Source: Zygaena filipendulae (lineage: Eukaryota; Arthropoda; Insecta; Lepidoptera; Zygaenidae). From it: a stretch of 64,000 bases of DNA. Both the position numbers and the translations under genes were made by a program. Location of the stretch: NCBI GenBank assembly GCA_907165275.2, contig OU015650.1, forward strand, positions 9,268,001 to 9,332,000, given 5' to 3'. The first letter of the stretch is position 1. The number at the start of each line of letters is the position of its first letter. Positions 62,206 to 64,000 of this stretch are shown here, one piece after another. The notes below the pieces were generated by a model. The model was given only the letters and a program-made list of their open reading frames with translations, made no database searches and was not told the origin of the DNA.

Positions 62206-64000
62206 CTACTTATATAGACGATATACTTACCTAATAATTTTGAATCATAGATCCAACTCTACTCTAGAATTGTTGATGCAGTTTAATAGTTTCAGAAACT
62301 CCTGAAGGACTGAGTCGGTAACGAAACTTCCTTCAAAGGTCCAGCAATTGGCAGAGCTCTAGATAAATAAATAAATCTATTGCAATAGAGACGTCAAAGA
62401 TGATGCAGACATAAAAGTTAACACAGACAACTGCGATTAAAATAGGTAGGTATTCGAAGTATTTGTTTGAAAAATAAATAAGTCATGTTCACAATAAGTT
62501 TTTAAATTCGTTGATGCCTGTAAATTGTGAACGACTTCGCGATGAGGTCATATTTTTCAACTATGATAAAAAAAATTTACATGACCCATGTTCCTAAGAA
62601 ATTCAAAATGCGTATGTAATATGTATGAATTTTCGGGGAACAGCTATAGTATCTTATAAAGCAGTAGAATATTAATCATTTATTTTACTGTAAGTTTTAG
62701 GAAGGCGTCATTGTTGATAAAATGTTATCAAATAGCTAGTTTTTTTTTGTATGGGTAGTACGGTACCTAGTGCCATATTATACTGGCAGTATATAAAGTT
62801 TTAGTTTTTATACCTATCTACTAGGTATTTATAAAAAGAGCGTATCCCGAAATTCTGGAGTTCCGGAACACAGCTAATATAGACAGCTTTTCTGAAAACA
62901 TTATTTTATTCATTCGTGTTATACCTACCTATATAACTTTTTTTAAATGTAAATATTTAGACTTCCATTTATTTATAATTTTAAATATTTAAGCGTGATA
63001 AATGCAGCTTGGCAATGATAAATACTGGTAGTGAGCGAAAACCTTCCGAACGCGGAGCGAAGGCGCGATATCGCGATCGCCACAGGAAGTTGTAATTAAT
63101 GCCAGCGCCGCATTATGTGTTTCCGTTTCCGGCTGCGTGCGCGTCGAACTTCATGCATTACTATTCACTAGGATTACTGCTACGTCTATATGATATCGAT
63201 ACTTAATAATATCACATCGATGCAAAACTCTTAAGGGTTTATTTTGCTAAGTTATTTCTCGATATGTTTTCCCTTGGAATTTCTCGATTTTGTTGAGCTT
63301 TAAATCGGCTGGCGAAGTGAATATTAGGAGACATAATTAATGACTTGTTCTCTACAATTCACAAAAGTTACTCTAAATCTAAAGATAAATAAAATCCTCC
63401 ACGATAAGCATGAAAAGAGGCAAAATACAAAAAAACTCATTTCGAAAAAAAAATCCGTTTGCTTTGTTTTGCCGTAGAGCAGCCGCGTGATATTTGCCTT
63501 TAATCAATGTCGCAAATTCAATAATGCATTACTGCGTTTTGTTATTATATTAAATACTTAGATATTAGACTGGCTTGAAATTGGAAATTGGTAGGTAAGA
63601 TTTCTAAATTGTGTAACATGTTTTACACAACTACAGAGAGTATCTAAATTTCCATTTACCTAAATAAAGTTTGTGTATAGACCTAATACAAATCCCTATC
63701 CATGATACTGTAAATAATAATGTTTTCCGGAATAACCAAACCCACTCGAACTAATAGATAACATTTTGAATCACGCTTTAATCAGACAAACGACGCAACA
63801 CAAAATCACAGTGGAGTGAAGGCCAAATACTTCAAATAGATTACTTTTATTTATGTTTATATTTTAATCTACTTAATAAAGCAACCAACATGCCAAATTT
63901 TATTTAAATCGATCCAATAATTTTGTGAAATTTTGTATGATGCGTGCAGAAAAAACACATGGTTACCTATATTATAAATAGTAAATAGTTAACATTCAAA

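Larger units (their letters stand above)
59818..64000. other. 5' flanking region of the DIP-like gene
   Basis: Presumably holds the 5' UTR and promoter, but no TATA box, initiator or splice acceptor can be fixed. CpG-richer patches at 60530-60610 and 63030-63150 are candidates for 5' exons or promoters. Besides the repeats listed, 60360-61020, 61680-61920 and 62210-64000 show nothing recognisable. Confidence 0.45.

Noticed and set aside
1..64000. CRISPR arrays, operons, viral genes, rRNA
   Set aside because: No regularly spaced repeats, no compact gene clusters and no rRNA signatures were seen; the direct repeats found are microsatellites and transposons.

Overview
The window is AT-rich, intron- and transposon-dense DNA from an insect, almost certainly a moth or butterfly (Lepidoptera). 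This rests on more than twenty copies of Lep1-type Helitron-like repeats, which start near TACTAATATTATAAA and end with a CGCGG/CCGCG hairpin and CTAGT. A tRNA-derived SINE, Jockey-type and other non-LTR tails, and the split-gene structure agree with this. No bacterial or viral gene organisation is present.

Only one protein-coding gene can be supported. It runs on the minus strand from 59817 down to 8260 and is complete. Eight exons (59736-59817, 35170-35276, 31506-31691, 31099-31291, 24929-25057, 15480-15599, 8996-9166, 8260-8483) join with matching splice phases into a 403-residue protein. The protein has a signal peptide, three Ig domains (Cys pairs 54/115, 158/213, 256/313), a charged linker and a short hydrophobic tail typical of a GPI-anchor signal. 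It belongs to the Dpr-interacting protein (DIP) family, often annotated 'lachesin-like' in insects. These are neuronal cell-surface recognition molecules. Its exact fly counterpart cannot be assigned here.

Layout: 1-8259 is the 3' flank, with a large fold-back element, a SINE, a GC-rich island and several repeats. 8260-59817 is the gene, with introns of about 0.5, 6.3, 9.3, 6.0, 0.2, 3.5 and 24.5 kb in order of increasing coordinate. 59818-64000 is the 5' flank, with CpG-richer stretches that may hold the 5' UTR and promoter. The introns are filled with Helitron-like copies (two head-to-tail tandem pairs, two with nested insertions), a five-copy MITE family carrying TGACGTCA motifs, a three-copy inverted-repeat family flanked by ATTT, a 5'-truncated Jockey retrotransposon, microsatellites and several near-perfect palindromes.

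No genuinely new biological system was found. The most checkable observations are the full exon chain across 51.6 kb with its remote signal-peptide exon, an ambiguous exon 7 donor with two in-phase choices 21 nt apart, and several unusual palindromes and nested or tandem transposons.
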